DNA of 64,000 bases from Herbidospora daliensis (GTDB lineage Bacteria; Actinomycetota; Actinomycetes; Streptosporangiales; Streptosporangiaceae), in NCBI RefSeq assembly GCF_001570585.1, contig NZ_BBXF01000002.1:124001-188000 (forward strand), written 5' to 3'. Of this stretch, positions 1 through 8,271 are shown in pieces. The notes beneath the pieces are model-generated. The model ran no database searches, was not told the origin of the DNA, and saw nothing but the letters and a program-made list of their open reading frames with translations. Position 1 is the first letter of the stretch, and every line of letters begins with the position of its first letter. The translations under genes and the position numbers were made by a program.

Positions 1-326
1 CCGAGCACCAGCAGCAGCGCCACGCCGCCGACCACCGGCGGCAGCACGAGAGGGACGGTCACCAAGGCGCGCAGCAACCGGCGGCCGGGGAAGTCGGTGC
101 GGGCCAGCAACCAGGCCAGCGGCACCCCGAGCACCAGGCAGATCACCGTCGCCAGCGACGCGGTGACCAGCGACAACCGCAGCGCCTCCAGCACCTGGGG
201 TTCGGAGAGCCGCTCCGGCAGCGTCGACCACGGCGCCCGGACCAGCAGCCCGGCCAGCGGCAGGACGAGGAACACCATCCCCAGCATGGCCGGGACGACC
301 AGGAGCCAGGGCACACGGCTTCTCAC
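1..326 (-). CDS. modB: Molybdate ABC transporter permease ModB (partial, runs off window)
   Basis: This is the N-terminal part (about 108 residues) of an inner-membrane permease that would move molybdate with ModA and a ModC ATPase lying beyond the window edge. The reading starts at GTG 326, which overlaps the modA stop by 4 nt (GTGA), so the two genes are translationally coupled. The visible protein has a first hydrophobic segment (PWLLVVPAMLGMVFLVLPLA), then the stretch EALRLSLVTAS, a second membrane segment, and VPLVLPPVVGGVALLLVLG, which is characteristic of ModB/CysT-type permeases. The ModB identity rests on this sequence plus the adjoining modA. The end is cut by the window, not by a stop codon. 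Confidence 0.85.
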   Translation of the reverse strand, partial: MRSRVPWLLVVPAMLGMVFLVLPLAGLLVRAPWSTLPERLSEPQVLEALRLSLVTASLATVICLVLGVPLAWLLARTDFPGRRLLRALVTVPLVLPPVVGGVALLLVL

Positions 327-1072
327 GGCGCTTCGAAACCGGCCTTCGTCAGCACGTCCCGGCCCTGCTGCGACAACACGAGGTCGACGAACTTCTGCGC
401 CAGGGCGGGCGCGTCCTTCAGGGTGGCGATCGGGTAGTCGTTGACCGCCTGGTCGGCCTCGGGGAACGGGATGCCGGTGACCTTCCCGGCCGAGGCGATG
501 ACGTCGGTCTTGTAGACCAGCGCGGCGTCGACCTCGCCGAGTTCGACCTTGGTGAGGGTGGCCTTGACGTCCTGCTCCAGCGTGACCGGGGTGACCTTCA
601 GCCCGGCGGCGTCGAGCGCCTTGACGGCGGCGGCCCCGCACGGCACCTGCTCGGCGCACAACGCGACCTTGACCTTCGGGTCGGTCAGATCCTTGAGGTT
701 CTCGACCTTGGCGGGGTTGTCCGGCGGCACCGCGATCTCCAGCTTGTTCTTCACGAACACGGTCTGCGTGCCCGCAAGGCCGGCGTCGGCCACGGTCTTC
801 ATCGTCGCAGGAGAAGCGGCCGCGAACACGGCGGCGGGCGCACCCTGGGTGATCTGCTGGGCCAACGTGGCACTGGACCCGAAGTTGAAGGTCACCTTCG
901 TGCCGGGGTTGGCCGCCTCGAACCGCTTGCCGAGCTCGGTGAAGGTCCCGGTGAGCGACGCCGCCGCGAACACCGTCACCTGGGTGGGGGCGCCTTCCGT
1001 CGACGACGATCCACAGGCCGCCAGCGCGAACACGGACACGACGGCCGCGAGAAGGGACAAGCGCTTCAACAC
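323..1072 (-). CDS. modA: Molybdate ABC transporter substrate-binding lipoprotein ModA
   Basis: A 249-residue extracellular binding lipoprotein for molybdate. The N-terminus has a lipoprotein signal ending in the lipobox LAAC with Cys20, followed by a Ser-rich linker. The mature part begins VTVFAAASLTGTFTELGKRF and continues with FNFGSSATLAQQI, both typical of the ModA family, where early Ser residues bind the oxyanion; DAALVYKTDV near residue 185 is also conserved. Start is GTG 1072 behind AAGGAG. It is the first gene of a mod operon and overlaps modB by 4 nt. About 245 bp upstream hold no convincing gene and should contain the promoter. Confidence 0.93.
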   Translation of the reverse strand: MLKRLSLLAAVVSVFALAACGSSSTEGAPTQVTVFAAASLTGTFTELGKRFEAANPGTKVTFNFGSSATLAQQITQGAPAAVFAAASPATMKTVADAGLAGTQTVFVKNKLEIAVPPDNPAKVENLKDLTDPKVKVALCAEQVPCGAAAVKALDAAGLKVTPVTLEQDVKATLTKVELGEVDAALVYKTDVIASAGKVTGIPFPEADQAVNDYPIATLKDAPALAQKFVDLVLSQQGRDVLTKAGFEAP

Positions 1073-1126
1073 CGAGCACTCCTTACCGTAGGACTCCTCC
1101 CAAGATTACGCGGCATCCGCCAACCA

Positions 1127-1148
1127 TTCGATAGCTAATGCATCGCAA
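1127..1148. promoter_or_regulatory. Imperfect palindrome upstream of modA
   Basis: A 22-bp imperfect dyad with TTCGAT and ATCGCAA arms lies about 55 bp upstream of the modA start, in a local AT-richer patch of an otherwise GC-rich gap. It could be the site of a molybdate-responsive regulator, but it does not match the known ModE box and no regulator gene is nearby. Treat it as a weak candidate. Confidence 0.2.
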
Positions 1149-1317
1149 TAGCCCACACTGATCGCGCGGAAACCTCGCTTCTGCGAGATAAGGACTTTCT
1201 CCGTTACGGCTCCGCCCACCCCCGCACCGCCCCCCGCTCCCGGCCCGCGCCGTATCCGGCGCCAACCGGCCGCTCCCGCTCGCGCACCCGACGAACCAGG
1301 TGCCGCCGAAAACCCCG

Positions 1318-1887
1318 CTACCCGGCCCTCCGCGCCAACGCCAAGTAGTGATCGTCGTCGTCGTGGAAGTGCACGAGCTCCCACCCGGCAGCCCGGAGCA
1401 GCGGCGTGATACGGGATTCGGCCCGGATGTCGTCAGGGGAGAGCTCGCGCCCCCGGCGGGCGGCCAGCACGGCCCGGCCCACCGGGTGGAAGAGGGCCAG
1501 CCGGGCACCGGGCCGGGCCACCCGGGCGAACTCCAGCAGGGTGCCCCGGGCGTCGCCCAGGTGGCCGATCAGACCGGCGGCCAGGATGCCGTCGACGGTC
1601 GTGGCGGCGAGGGGCAGCTCGAAGGCGTCGGCGATCAGCACCGGGCCGCGCCGACCGGCCACGGCGGCCATCTCCGGGGTCAGGTCGACGCCGACCACCC
1701 GATCGGTGTGCTCGCGCAGCAGCGGCATCGCCCGGCCGGTGCCGCAGCCCGCGTCCAGGGCGACCAGGCCGGGGCGCAGTTCCAGGCGGGCGACGGCCGC
1801 CGCGAAGGCCGGGCCGTCGTCGGGGAACGTGTCGTCCCAGGTCGCGGCGCGGGCCGCGAAGAAGGCTCTGGTCTCGTCCTTGTCCAT
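1318..1887 (-). CDS. Class I SAM-dependent methyltransferase
   Basis: A 189-residue cytosolic methyltransferase of the Methyltransf_11/25 type. Motif I is LVALDAGCGTGRAMPLL, the SAM-binding loop, followed by VVGVDLTPEMAAVA with the acidic residue for the ribose hydroxyls and by LPLAATTVDGILAAGLIGHL as motifs II/III. I chose ATG 1887 (MDKDETRAFFAARAATWDD) because the N-terminal FFAARAATWD pattern is the usual beginning in this family; a 9-residue extension is possible. It is divergent from the hydrolase at 1992. The substrate cannot be inferred from the sequence. Confidence 0.85.
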   Translation of the reverse strand: MDKDETRAFFAARAATWDDTFPDDGPAFAAAVARLELRPGLVALDAGCGTGRAMPLLREHTDRVVGVDLTPEMAAVAGRRGPVLIADAFELPLAATTVDGILAAGLIGHLGDARGTLLEFARVARPGARLALFHPVGRAVLAARRGRELSPDDIRAESRITPLLRAAGWELVHFHDDDDHYLALARRAG

Positions 1888-1991
1888 GTCCGCGACTCTA
1901 GGGCCGGCGATCAATCGGAGCAGGGCGCGGCGGGGCGAACATATCTGCCAATTCGCCCGGGAACCATCGCCACGGGGTCGTCGGCCGCGAG

Positions 1992-3116
1992 ATGGTGGCT
2001 CGCATGCGGAGAAAGTGGCGGCGTCGCGTGCTGCTGGGCGCGACCGGCACGGTCGTCGTCGTGGCGCTGGCCCTGGGCGCGGCGGGCTACTACTACTCCG
2101 GTCTCGTCATCGACCCCGTCCACGCCTCGAACTACCCGATCGAGGTCACGGCCGTCGGCGACGGCCAGGTGACGCTGAAGGGCGGCGGCGACACCGGAGC
2201 GCCGGGGACCTACGGCCTGACCTGGGCCGGGGGCAACGCCGTGCTCGGCGAGACCATCTCCGTGGGAGCGGGCACGGTCACCCGCAGGGTGGAGAAGATC
2301 AGCCGCGGCGACCTGCGGCCGGGCGTGTTCGCCTATCTCGACCGCTGGATGTGGGGCGAGGGCACGCCCGAGTCGGTCGGGGTGCCCTACGAGGAGGTCG
2401 GCGTGAAGTCGCCGCTGGGCGTCCTCCCCGCCTGGCGGACCGAGGGCACGTCGGACACCTGGGTGATCGCGGTGCACGGCCGCAACGGCGGTCGGGGCGA
2501 GGCGCTGCGCATCCTGCCCACGCTCCACGCGCTGGGCCATCCCGTGCTCGCGATCTCCTACCGCAACGACGAGGGCGCGCCCGCGAGCCCCGACGGCCGG
2601 TTCCACCTGGGCGACACCGAGTGGGAGGACGTCCGGGCGGCCATGGACCACGCCCGGAGCCAGGGCGCGAAGAAGTTCGTCCTCTACGGCTGGTCGATGG
2701 GCGGCGGCATCTCGGCCGTCACGGCCCGGCGGCTCCCCCGCGCGGGCGTCACGGCGCTGATCCTCGACAGCCCGGTGCTCGACTGGCGGTCGCCGATCGC
2801 GCTCGGGGCGCGGCAGATGGGGGTGCCGGGCCTGCTCACCACGGTCGGCGAATGGGTGATCATGGCGCGGACCGGGCTGAGCTTCGACGACCTCGACCAC
2901 GTGGAGCACGCCGCCGAGTTCGACCTGCCGATTCTGATCTTCGTCGACCACGACGACGCGACCGTGCCGGTCGACCGGGCGCAGGCGTTCGCGCGGGCCC
3001 GGCCCGACCTCACCACGCTGGTGGAGACCAAGGGCGGCGGCCACACCGGGTCGTGGAACGTCGACCCGCGCGCCTACGAGCGGGCGGTCACGGACTTCCT
3101 TCGATCGCCACGGTGA
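1992..3116 (+). CDS. Membrane-anchored alpha/beta hydrolase
   Basis: A 374-residue alpha/beta-hydrolase with one N-terminal membrane segment (about residues 12-35, VVVVALALGAAGYYY), so the catalytic domain probably faces outside. The nucleophile elbow is YGWSMGGG near residue 235. The probable acid is in FVDHDDATVP and the histidine in KGGGHTGSW near the C-terminus, giving a complete triad. Residues 45-130 form a non-catalytic N-terminal domain typical of actinobacterial homologues. Its 3' end overlaps the convergent gene at 3088 by 29 bp. Substrate unknown; an esterase or peptidase role is possible. Confidence 0.8.
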   Translation: MVARMRRKWRRRVLLGATGTVVVVALALGAAGYYYSGLVIDPVHASNYPIEVTAVGDGQVTLKGGGDTGAPGTYGLTWAGGNAVLGETISVGAGTVTRRVEKISRGDLRPGVFAYLDRWMWGEGTPESVGVPYEEVGVKSPLGVLPAWRTEGTSDTWVIAVHGRNGGRGEALRILPTLHALGHPVLAISYRNDEGAPASPDGRFHLGDTEWEDVRAAMDHARSQGAKKFVLYGWSMGGGISAVTARRLPRAGVTALILDSPVLDWRSPIALGARQMGVPGLLTTVGEWVIMARTGLSFDDLDHVEHAAEFDLPILIFVDHDDATVPVDRAQAFARARPDLTTLVETKGGGHTGSWNVDPRAYERAVTDFLRSPR

Positions 3117-3813
3117 ACGCGGTGTGGGTGACGGCGAACCCGAGCCTGCTGTAGACCCGCTGGGCCGGGTTGCCGTCGCTGACGGCCAGCCCCAGCCGGT
3201 CGAGCCCGTCGGCGGCGGCCTTGAGCTGCACGTGGCGCAGCAGCCGCCCGCCGGTGCCGGGCGGCGCGAGGTCGGGGTGGCGGAAGACCTCGGTCACCCA
3301 CGGGACGGTCTTGAAGTCGTTCACGAACACCCCCGCGACGACCGCGCCGTCGTCGTCGACGGCCAGCGCGCTGCACGGCATCAGCGGGCCGAGCAGGCTG
3401 CCGTCGATCAGCGGGACCAGTTCGGTCGCGATGGCGTGGTCGCGGTCGCGGGCCGAGTAGTCGACGTGGCCGGGCGGGTAGGCCGCGCTGACGGCCGGAT
3501 AGATGTCCTCGGGGGAACGGTCGACCGGGGTGAAGCGCAGCCCTTCGGGCGGGGTGCCGGGGGCGGAGGGGAGGGCCGTGAGGTCGGCGTACATGGAGTG
3601 GGCGTGCCGGAGCCTGCGGGCGCCGCGCGCGACCAGTTCGCGGCCGAGGTCGACGTCGGCGGAGACGGCCCAGCCCTTCAGCTGGGTCATGATCACCTCG
3701 ATCGCGCCGGGGCCGATCACTTCGAGGTAGTCGGCCCACGGGCGGCCGTCGCGCACGCCCTCGACGAAGCTGATCGCCGCCACCCCGTGGTCGTTGGCCC
3801 TGATCTGTCGCAT
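3088..3813 (-). CDS. GNAT-family N-acetyltransferase
   Basis: A 241-residue protein whose C-terminal half (about 125-241) is a GNAT fold: FVNDFKTVPWVTEVFRHPDL, then APPGTGGRLLRHVQ as the acetyl-CoA pyrophosphate loop, and NPAQRVYSRLGFAVTHTAF as the final strand. The N-terminal half has no motif I recognise. The start at ATG 3813 was chosen because the next gene begins only 18 bp away on the other strand. The 3' end overlaps the hydrolase by 29 bp. Acceptor substrate unknown. Confidence 0.75.
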   Translation of the reverse strand: MRQIRANDHGVAAISFVEGVRDGRPWADYLEVIGPGAIEVIMTQLKGWAVSADVDLGRELVARGARRLRHAHSMYADLTALPSAPGTPPEGLRFTPVDRSPEDIYPAVSAAYPPGHVDYSARDRDHAIATELVPLIDGSLLGPLMPCSALAVDDDGAVVAGVFVNDFKTVPWVTEVFRHPDLAPPGTGGRLLRHVQLKAAADGLDRLGLAVSDGNPAQRVYSRLGFAVTHTAFTVAIEGSP

Positions 3814-3831
3814 GCGGCCCACAATAGGCTC

Positions 3832-4287
3832 GTGTCCGAGATAGAGGTTCGCCCGGCGAAGCCCTCCGACTACGACGCCATCAAGGCGGTCGTCGACGAC
3901 TGGTGGGGCGTGCCGGTCCAGGGTGGGCTGACCCGGCTGTTCCTCGACCACTTCCACAACACCAGCTTCGTCGTGTACGCCCACGGCCACCTCGTGGCCT
4001 TCCTCGTCGGCTTCCTCTCGCAGGGGCAGCGGGACCTGGCGTACATCCACTTCGTCGGGGTCGCCCCGACGTTCCGGCGCAGCGGCGTGGGGCGCGAGCT
4101 CTACCGGCGGTTCTTCTCCCTGGTCCACTCGGTCGGCCGCACCCGGGTCGCGGCCGTCACCTCGCCGCGCAACACCCGGTCGATCGCCTTCCACACCGCG
4201 ATGGGCTTCCGCGTGAGCGAACCCATCGCCGACTACGATGGCCCAGGTGCGGACCGTGTCTATTTCGACCGATTGATTGACGAATGA
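3832..4287 (+). CDS. GNAT-family N-acetyltransferase
   Basis: A 151-residue single-domain GNAT enzyme. It begins VSEIEVRPAKPSDYDAIKA and contains IHFVGVAPTFRRSGVGREL, the classical acetyl-CoA loop (RxxGxG-type), and NTRSIAFHTAMGFRV, a typical motif B. The GTG start at 3832 lies 18 bp from the divergent ATG at 3813; an ACAATA stretch just before it suggests a leaderless transcript. Its stop overlaps the next gene by 4 nt (ATGA), so it opens a three-gene operon with the genes at 4284 and 5081. Substrate unknown. Confidence 0.85.
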   Translation: MSEIEVRPAKPSDYDAIKAVVDDWWGVPVQGGLTRLFLDHFHNTSFVVYAHGHLVAFLVGFLSQGQRDLAYIHFVGVAPTFRRSGVGRELYRRFFSLVHSVGRTRVAAVTSPRNTRSIAFHTAMGFRVSEPIADYDGPGADRVYFDRLIDE

Positions 4288-5084
4288 CGTTTTCGATCCA
4301 CCGACTCGGCGTCGACCGCCTCGACGACTTCCTCGCCCTCGCGGTCGACCGCGAATGGACGCCCGAGCGGGAGAAGTGCCGGCTGCTCTACGAGGTCGGC
4401 GAGGTCCACGGCATCGACGCCCCCGACGGCGACGGCCTGGCGGCCACGGTGGCGCTGGTGCGCTTCGGCACCCGGGCGACCGCGGTCAGCATGATGCTGG
4501 TGGCCCGCCGCTACGAACGGCGGGGCCTCGGCGGCCGGCTGATGCGGCACGCCCTCGACGTGGCCGGCACCGACACCGTCACCCTGACCGCCACCGCCTA
4601 CGGCCGCCCGCTCTACGAACGCCTCGGCTTCCGCGCGACCGGCGTCTGCGACGTCTACACCGGGACCTTCTCCGGGGCGGCGTCCGGGCGTACCGGAAAA
4701 CTGACCGACCTCGCGGCGGTCACCAAGCTCGACGAAGAGGTCTACGGCGCTCCCCGGCCCGAGTTGTTCGCGCGGCTGCCCGGCTTCTGCGAGAGCTTCC
4801 GGGAGACCGAGGGCGGGTTCGGCGGCGTCTGGCACAACGGCCACGTCAACGTGATCGGTCCCGTCGTGGCGAGTTCGGCCGCCGACGCCGAAGACCTGCT
4901 CGCCGACCTGGCGGCCGACGTGACGGGCCCGATCCGGGTCGAGTCGCTGCTGCCCGCCGCCGCGCGGTGGGCCCGCGGCCAGGGCCTCACCCCCGCGTTC
5001 AGCACCACCCTGATGGAATACGGCACGCCGATGGACACCGACGTCTCCCGCCTCTACACCCCGGTCATGCAGGCGATCGCGTGA
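4284..5084 (+). CDS. GNAT-family acetyltransferase, two-domain
   Basis: A 266-residue protein. The N-terminal half is a GNAT domain with VSMMLVARRYERRGLGGRLM (acetyl-CoA loop) and YGRPLYERLGFRATGVCDVY. The C-terminal half (about 145-266) resembles the second, GNAT-like domain of the DUF1248/GNAT fusion family and ends with YGTPMDTDVSRLYTPVMQAI. It overlaps the preceding and following genes by 4 nt each, so the three are co-translated. The neighbouring homocysteine methyltransferase does not reveal the acceptor. Confidence 0.75.
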   Translation: MTFSIHRLGVDRLDDFLALAVDREWTPEREKCRLLYEVGEVHGIDAPDGDGLAATVALVRFGTRATAVSMMLVARRYERRGLGGRLMRHALDVAGTDTVTLTATAYGRPLYERLGFRATGVCDVYTGTFSGAASGRTGKLTDLAAVTKLDEEVYGAPRPELFARLPGFCESFRETEGGFGGVWHNGHVNVIGPVVASSAADAEDLLADLAADVTGPIRVESLLPAAARWARGQGLTPAFSTTLMEYGTPMDTDVSRLYTPVMQAIA

Positions 5085-5893
5085 TCCTCGACGGCGGGCT
5101 CGCGACCCATCTGGAGACCCTCGGCTGCGATCTGGGCGACGACCTCTGGTCGGCGCGGCTGCTCTCCGACGACCCCGGCGTGATCCGCCGCGCCCATCTC
5201 GACTTCCTCGCCGCCGGAGCCGACGTCGCGACGACGGCCAGCTACCAGGCGACGATCGAGGGCTTCACCCGCCACGGCGCGTCTCCTTCTGAGGCGGCGA
5301 AGCTGATCGCATCGTCGGTCGAGCTGGCCCGGCAGGCCCGCGACGAACACGGCGCCGGGCTGGTCGCGGCCAGCGTCGGGCCCTACGGCGCCTACCTGGC
5401 CGACGGGCAGGAGTACACCGGCGACTACGGCGGCCTGACCGAAGACGACCTCTACACCTGGCACCGCGACCGGTTCCACCTGCTGGCCGGCGCTGGCGCC
5501 GACCTGGTCGTGGCCGAGACCATCCCCTCCTTGCCCGAGGCGAAGGCGCTGCTGCGGCTGTTCCACGAGACCGGGGCCGACGGCTGGATCAGCTTCTCCT
5601 GCCGCGACGACCGCACCATCAGCGACGGCACCCCGTACGCCGAAGCCGCCGCCGAGGTCGACGTCCCGGTCGGGGCCAACTGCACCAGCCCGGCCTACAT
5701 CGCCAATCTGATCTCACTGGGGGCACGGGTCGTCTACCCGAACTCGGGCGAGACCTGGAACGGGCGGGAGAAGACGTGGGAGGGCGTCGGGAACGACTTC
5801 CCGGTGGCCGACTGGGCGGGGGCGACCCACATCGGCGGCTGCTGCCGGACCACACCGGCGCAGATCACGGCGATCAGGCGGCAGCTCGGCTGA
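5081..5893 (+). CDS. mmuM: Homocysteine S-methyltransferase
   Basis: A 270-residue cytosolic zinc methyltransferase that would transfer a methyl group from S-methylmethionine or SAM to homocysteine, making methionine. It begins VILDGGLATHLETLG. The zinc ligands are visible as GANCTSPAYI (first Cys) and GGCCRTTPAQI (Cys-Cys pair near the C-terminus), the standard homocysteine-binding set. Start GTG 5081 overlaps the previous stop. Length is close to the 290-310 usual for MmuM. A second homocysteine methyltransferase, metH, lies 7 kb away. Confidence 0.92.
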   Translation: MILDGGLATHLETLGCDLGDDLWSARLLSDDPGVIRRAHLDFLAAGADVATTASYQATIEGFTRHGASPSEAAKLIASSVELARQARDEHGAGLVAASVGPYGAYLADGQEYTGDYGGLTEDDLYTWHRDRFHLLAGAGADLVVAETIPSLPEAKALLRLFHETGADGWISFSCRDDRTISDGTPYAEAAAEVDVPVGANCTSPAYIANLISLGARVVYPNSGETWNGREKTWEGVGNDFPVADWAGATHIGGCCRTTPAQITAIRRQLG

Positions 5894-5898
5894 CCGGT

Positions 5899-5914
5899 TG
5901 CTTCACGTGAAACA
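5899..5914. promoter_or_regulatory. parS-like ParB-binding site
   Basis: The sequence TGCTTCACGTGAAACA matches the bacterial parS consensus TGTTTCACGTGAAACA at 15 of 16 positions and the Streptomyces form GTTTCACGTGAAAC at 13 of 14. It sits in the 34-bp gap between two convergent genes. In actinomycetes parS sites cluster around oriC and bind ParB for chromosome segregation. Only one copy is seen in this window. Confidence 0.7.
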
Positions 5915-5927
5915 TTCTTGACCCGTC

Positions 5928-6218
5928 TCAGCCCGCGAGCAGGGCCGCCCGGTCGGCCGCCGACAGACCGGCCTCGTCGAGGTGGGCGAGCAGTTCACGG
6001 TCGTACTGGTAGTCGACCTCGACCGCGGTGTCGGCGGAGACGTCGAGGATGAAGTGCTTCACGCCGTTCACGGCGTCGCGGAGCTCGGTGAGGGTCTCGG
6101 CCGACACCCCCGAGCGGATCGGGGCGTCCACCGGGCGGGCGTACCAGACCTCGATGTCCCGGTCGAGTGCGCGTTCCCTGCTGACCCTGACGGTCAGCCG
6201 GTGGACGGCGGTCGTCAC
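5928..6218 (-). CDS. Hypothetical protein, 96 residues
   Basis: No family recognised. The GTG start at 6218 overlaps the stop of the upstream gene by 4 nt, which strongly supports both as real genes. The protein is acidic, with a strand-rich first half (VHRLTVRVSRERA, DIEVWYARPV) and a helical, Glu/Asp/Ala-rich C-terminus (LSAADRAALLAG). No signal peptide or membrane segment. It is co-transcribed with the gene at 6215 and may form a complex with its product. Confidence 0.6.
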   Translation of the reverse strand: MTTAVHRLTVRVSRERALDRDIEVWYARPVDAPIRSGVSAETLTELRDAVNGVKHFILDVSADTAVEVDYQYDRELLAHLDEAGLSAADRAALLAG

Positions 6219-6448
6219 CGCAACCAGCCCCTTCCGAAGACGTGTTCGAGGTCGTGCTCGACGTCTTCGAGAGCCGCTCTGGTGATGTTCCGTATCGGCA
6301 CCATCGACCGTCCCACGACCACCTCGGTTCCGTCGTAGAGCAAGAGTAGGCGACTGGCCGTCGTCGTTTCGCGCCATCTGACCGACAGCGCATGTAACCG
6401 GGCCAGGGTGTAGATGCGGTCGACGACGTCGCGATAGGAGGTCACCAT
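6215..6448 (-). CDS. Hypothetical protein, 77 residues
   Basis: No family recognised. It starts at ATG 6448 with GGAGG about 4 nt upstream (VTSYRDVVDRIYTLARL). It is a compact alpha/beta sequence with LLLLYDGTEVVVGRSMVPI in the middle and ends in FGRGWLR. No signal or membrane segment. It is the first gene of a two-gene unit, coupled by a GTGA overlap to the gene at 5928. Confidence 0.55.
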   Translation of the reverse strand: MVTSYRDVVDRIYTLARLHALSVRWRETTTASRLLLLYDGTEVVVGRSMVPIRNITRAALEDVEHDLEHVFGRGWLR

Positions 6449-6573
6449 GACTCCACTGTGCGGGGCGGAAATGCGCAGCTCAATGAGGGCGCGGACCGCC
6501 CGGTGCGGGGCGGCGCACATTGTTACCTTTTCGTTGGCCGAACCCGATCGCGCCGGGCGGCGTATCTCCGGTC

Positions 6574-8271
6574 GTGAGGCGACCCGTGCTCGTGTGCGCG
6601 CTGGCCCTGGCCGCGGGGCTGGGCGCCCTCGTGCTCGTCCAGCTGTTCGGCGGGCCGCGTGACCTGCCCGCCATCCGGGGGCTTCCGTCGCCCGGGGCCT
6701 TCACCACGTGGGGCCTGCCCATCATGCGGCTGGTGCACGACCTGTGCGCGGTCGGCACGGTCGGCTCGCTGCTCGCGACGGTGCTGCTCGGCGAGAAGGA
6801 CATCCTGGCGCGGGCGGTCCCCCGCTGGGCGCTGGCGTGGGCGGGCAGCGCGGCGGCGACCGTGCTGCTCACGCTGTCGGACTTCGTCGGCGCGCCGGTG
6901 CTCGAAGCGCTGCGGTCGGGCATGCTCTCGACCTTCATCCTGTACGTCCCGCAGGGCCTGTCGTTCCTGATCGTGTACGTCCTGGCCCTCGCCGTCACCC
7001 TGCTGAGCTTCGTGGCCCGGGGCAGGCCGTGGTTGCCGCTCGCCGTGGCCGTGCTCGCGGTGCTGCCGCCCGCCTACGTGGGCCACTCGGCCTCGGCCGT
7101 CGACCACGACTTCGCGGTGTCGAGCCTGCTCGTCCACCTCGGCGGGGTCGTCCTGTGGGTGGGCGGGCTGTTCGGCCTGATCGTGTTCATGCGCGAGGCG
7201 CCGGTCAGGGCGGTCGAGCGGTTCAGCACGCTGGCGCTCTGGTGCTACGTCACGGTCGCCCTGTCGGGCCTGCTGAACGCCTGGGTCCGTCTCGGCCGGA
7301 TCGAGCTGCTCTGGACGTCGGAGTACGGCGTCCTGGTGCTTCTCAAGCTGGCCGCGATGGGCGCGCTGGGGTGGTTCGGATGGCGCCACCGGACCCGCAC
7401 CATCGCGGCCCTCACGACCACCAGGGTCCCCTTCCTGCGGCTGGCCGCCGGCGAGGTCGTGCTGATGGCCGCCACGATGGGCCTGGCCGTGGCGCTCTCG
7501 CGCACCCCGCCGCCGCCCGGCGAGTCGCCGGCCCACGGCGTGCTCGGCTTCTACTTGCCGATCCTGGCCCCCGGCCGGTTCGTCACCGAGTGGCGGCCCG
7601 ACCCGATCCTGCTGCTGGCCGTCGCGCTCGCCTGCGCGGCCTACTTCCGCTGGTCCGACCGCCGGCGTCCGGTGATGTGGGCGGCGGGCCTGGCCCTGTT
7701 CGCCTACGCGACCGTGGGCGGCCTGGGCACCTACGCCCGCGCGATGGTGTCGGTGCAGCTGATCCAGTGGGCGATCGTGGGCGCGCTGGTCCCGGCGATG
7801 CTGGCGATGGCCTGGCGGCCGTGGCGGCCCCCGGCCTGGCTGGGCCTGGTGACCGCGACGGTGCCCGCTCTCGCCCTGTTCACCACGCCGCTGTTCGAGC
7901 TGTCGCAGTCGGTGCTGGCGGTGCGGCTGCTCGTGCTGCTGGGGCTGGCCGTGGCGGCGTACACGACCATCTGCAGTGGGATCTGGCCGGTCATGGCCGG
8001 GACCCAGGCGCTGGTCGCCCTCTATCTGCTGTTCGGCCCGGCCCAGGGCCGGGGCTGGTATTCGCAGCTCGGCGACATCACCTGGCTGCCCGTCGGCGAC
8101 CAGTGGCTCGGCGCCCTGGTCTACGCCGCGATCGCGGCCGTCGCCGTCGCGACGGCGCGGCTCACACCGAAGAAGGAGGACGGTCATGCCGCTAGTCGTG
8201 ACCAGACGCTGGACGCTTCCGATCCTCGCGCTGGCGGCGATCCCCGTGATCTGGTGGGCCATCGGGGGTGA
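6574..8271 (+). CDS. CopD copper-resistance / CtaG cytochrome-oxidase assembly fusion membrane protein
   Basis: About 565 residues with many transmembrane helices. The N-terminal half (to about residue 310) matches CopD, with IMRLVHDLCAVGTVGS, AYVGHSASAVDHDF and VVLWVGGLFGLIVFMREA carrying conserved His residues. The C-terminal half (about 330-545) matches the caa3 CtaG type, with FYLPILAPGRFVTEWRPDP and MVSVQLIQWAIVGALVPAML. Such fusions are common in actinobacteria and are thought to handle copper for oxidase assembly. I chose GTG 6574 (VRRPVLVCALALAAG); a TTG 54 nt upstream is in frame. The last 86 nt overlap the next gene, so the C-terminal tail is hydrophilic and atypical. Confidence 0.85.
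   Translation: MRRPVLVCALALAAGLGALVLVQLFGGPRDLPAIRGLPSPGAFTTWGLPIMRLVHDLCAVGTVGSLLATVLLGEKDILARAVPRWALAWAGSAAATVLLTLSDFVGAPVLEALRSGMLSTFILYVPQGLSFLIVYVLALAVTLLSFVARGRPWLPLAVAVLAVLPPAYVGHSASAVDHDFAVSSLLVHLGGVVLWVGGLFGLIVFMREAPVRAVERFSTLALWCYVTVALSGLLNAWVRLGRIELLWTSEYGVLVLLKLAAMGALGWFGWRHRTRTIAALTTTRVPFLRLAAGEVVLMAATMGLAVALSRTPPPPGESPAHGVLGFYLPILAPGRFVTEWRPDPILLLAVALACAAYFRWSDRRRPVMWAAGLALFAYATVGGLGTYARAMVSVQLIQWAIVGALVPAMLAMAWRPWRPPAWLGLVTATVPALALFTTPLFELSQSVLAVRLLVLLGLAVAAYTTICSGIWPVMAGTQALVALYLLFGPAQGRGWYSQLGDITWLPVGDQWLGALVYAAIAAVAVATARLTPKKEDGHAASRDQTLDASDPRAGGDPRDLVGHRG

Noticed and set aside
1106-1384. A 92-codon minus-strand frame upstream of modA
   Set aside because: Its first half is low-complexity Gly/Ala/Arg shadowing the methyltransferase gene, there is no good start, and no family is recognised. 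The AT-richer end fits a promoter region better.
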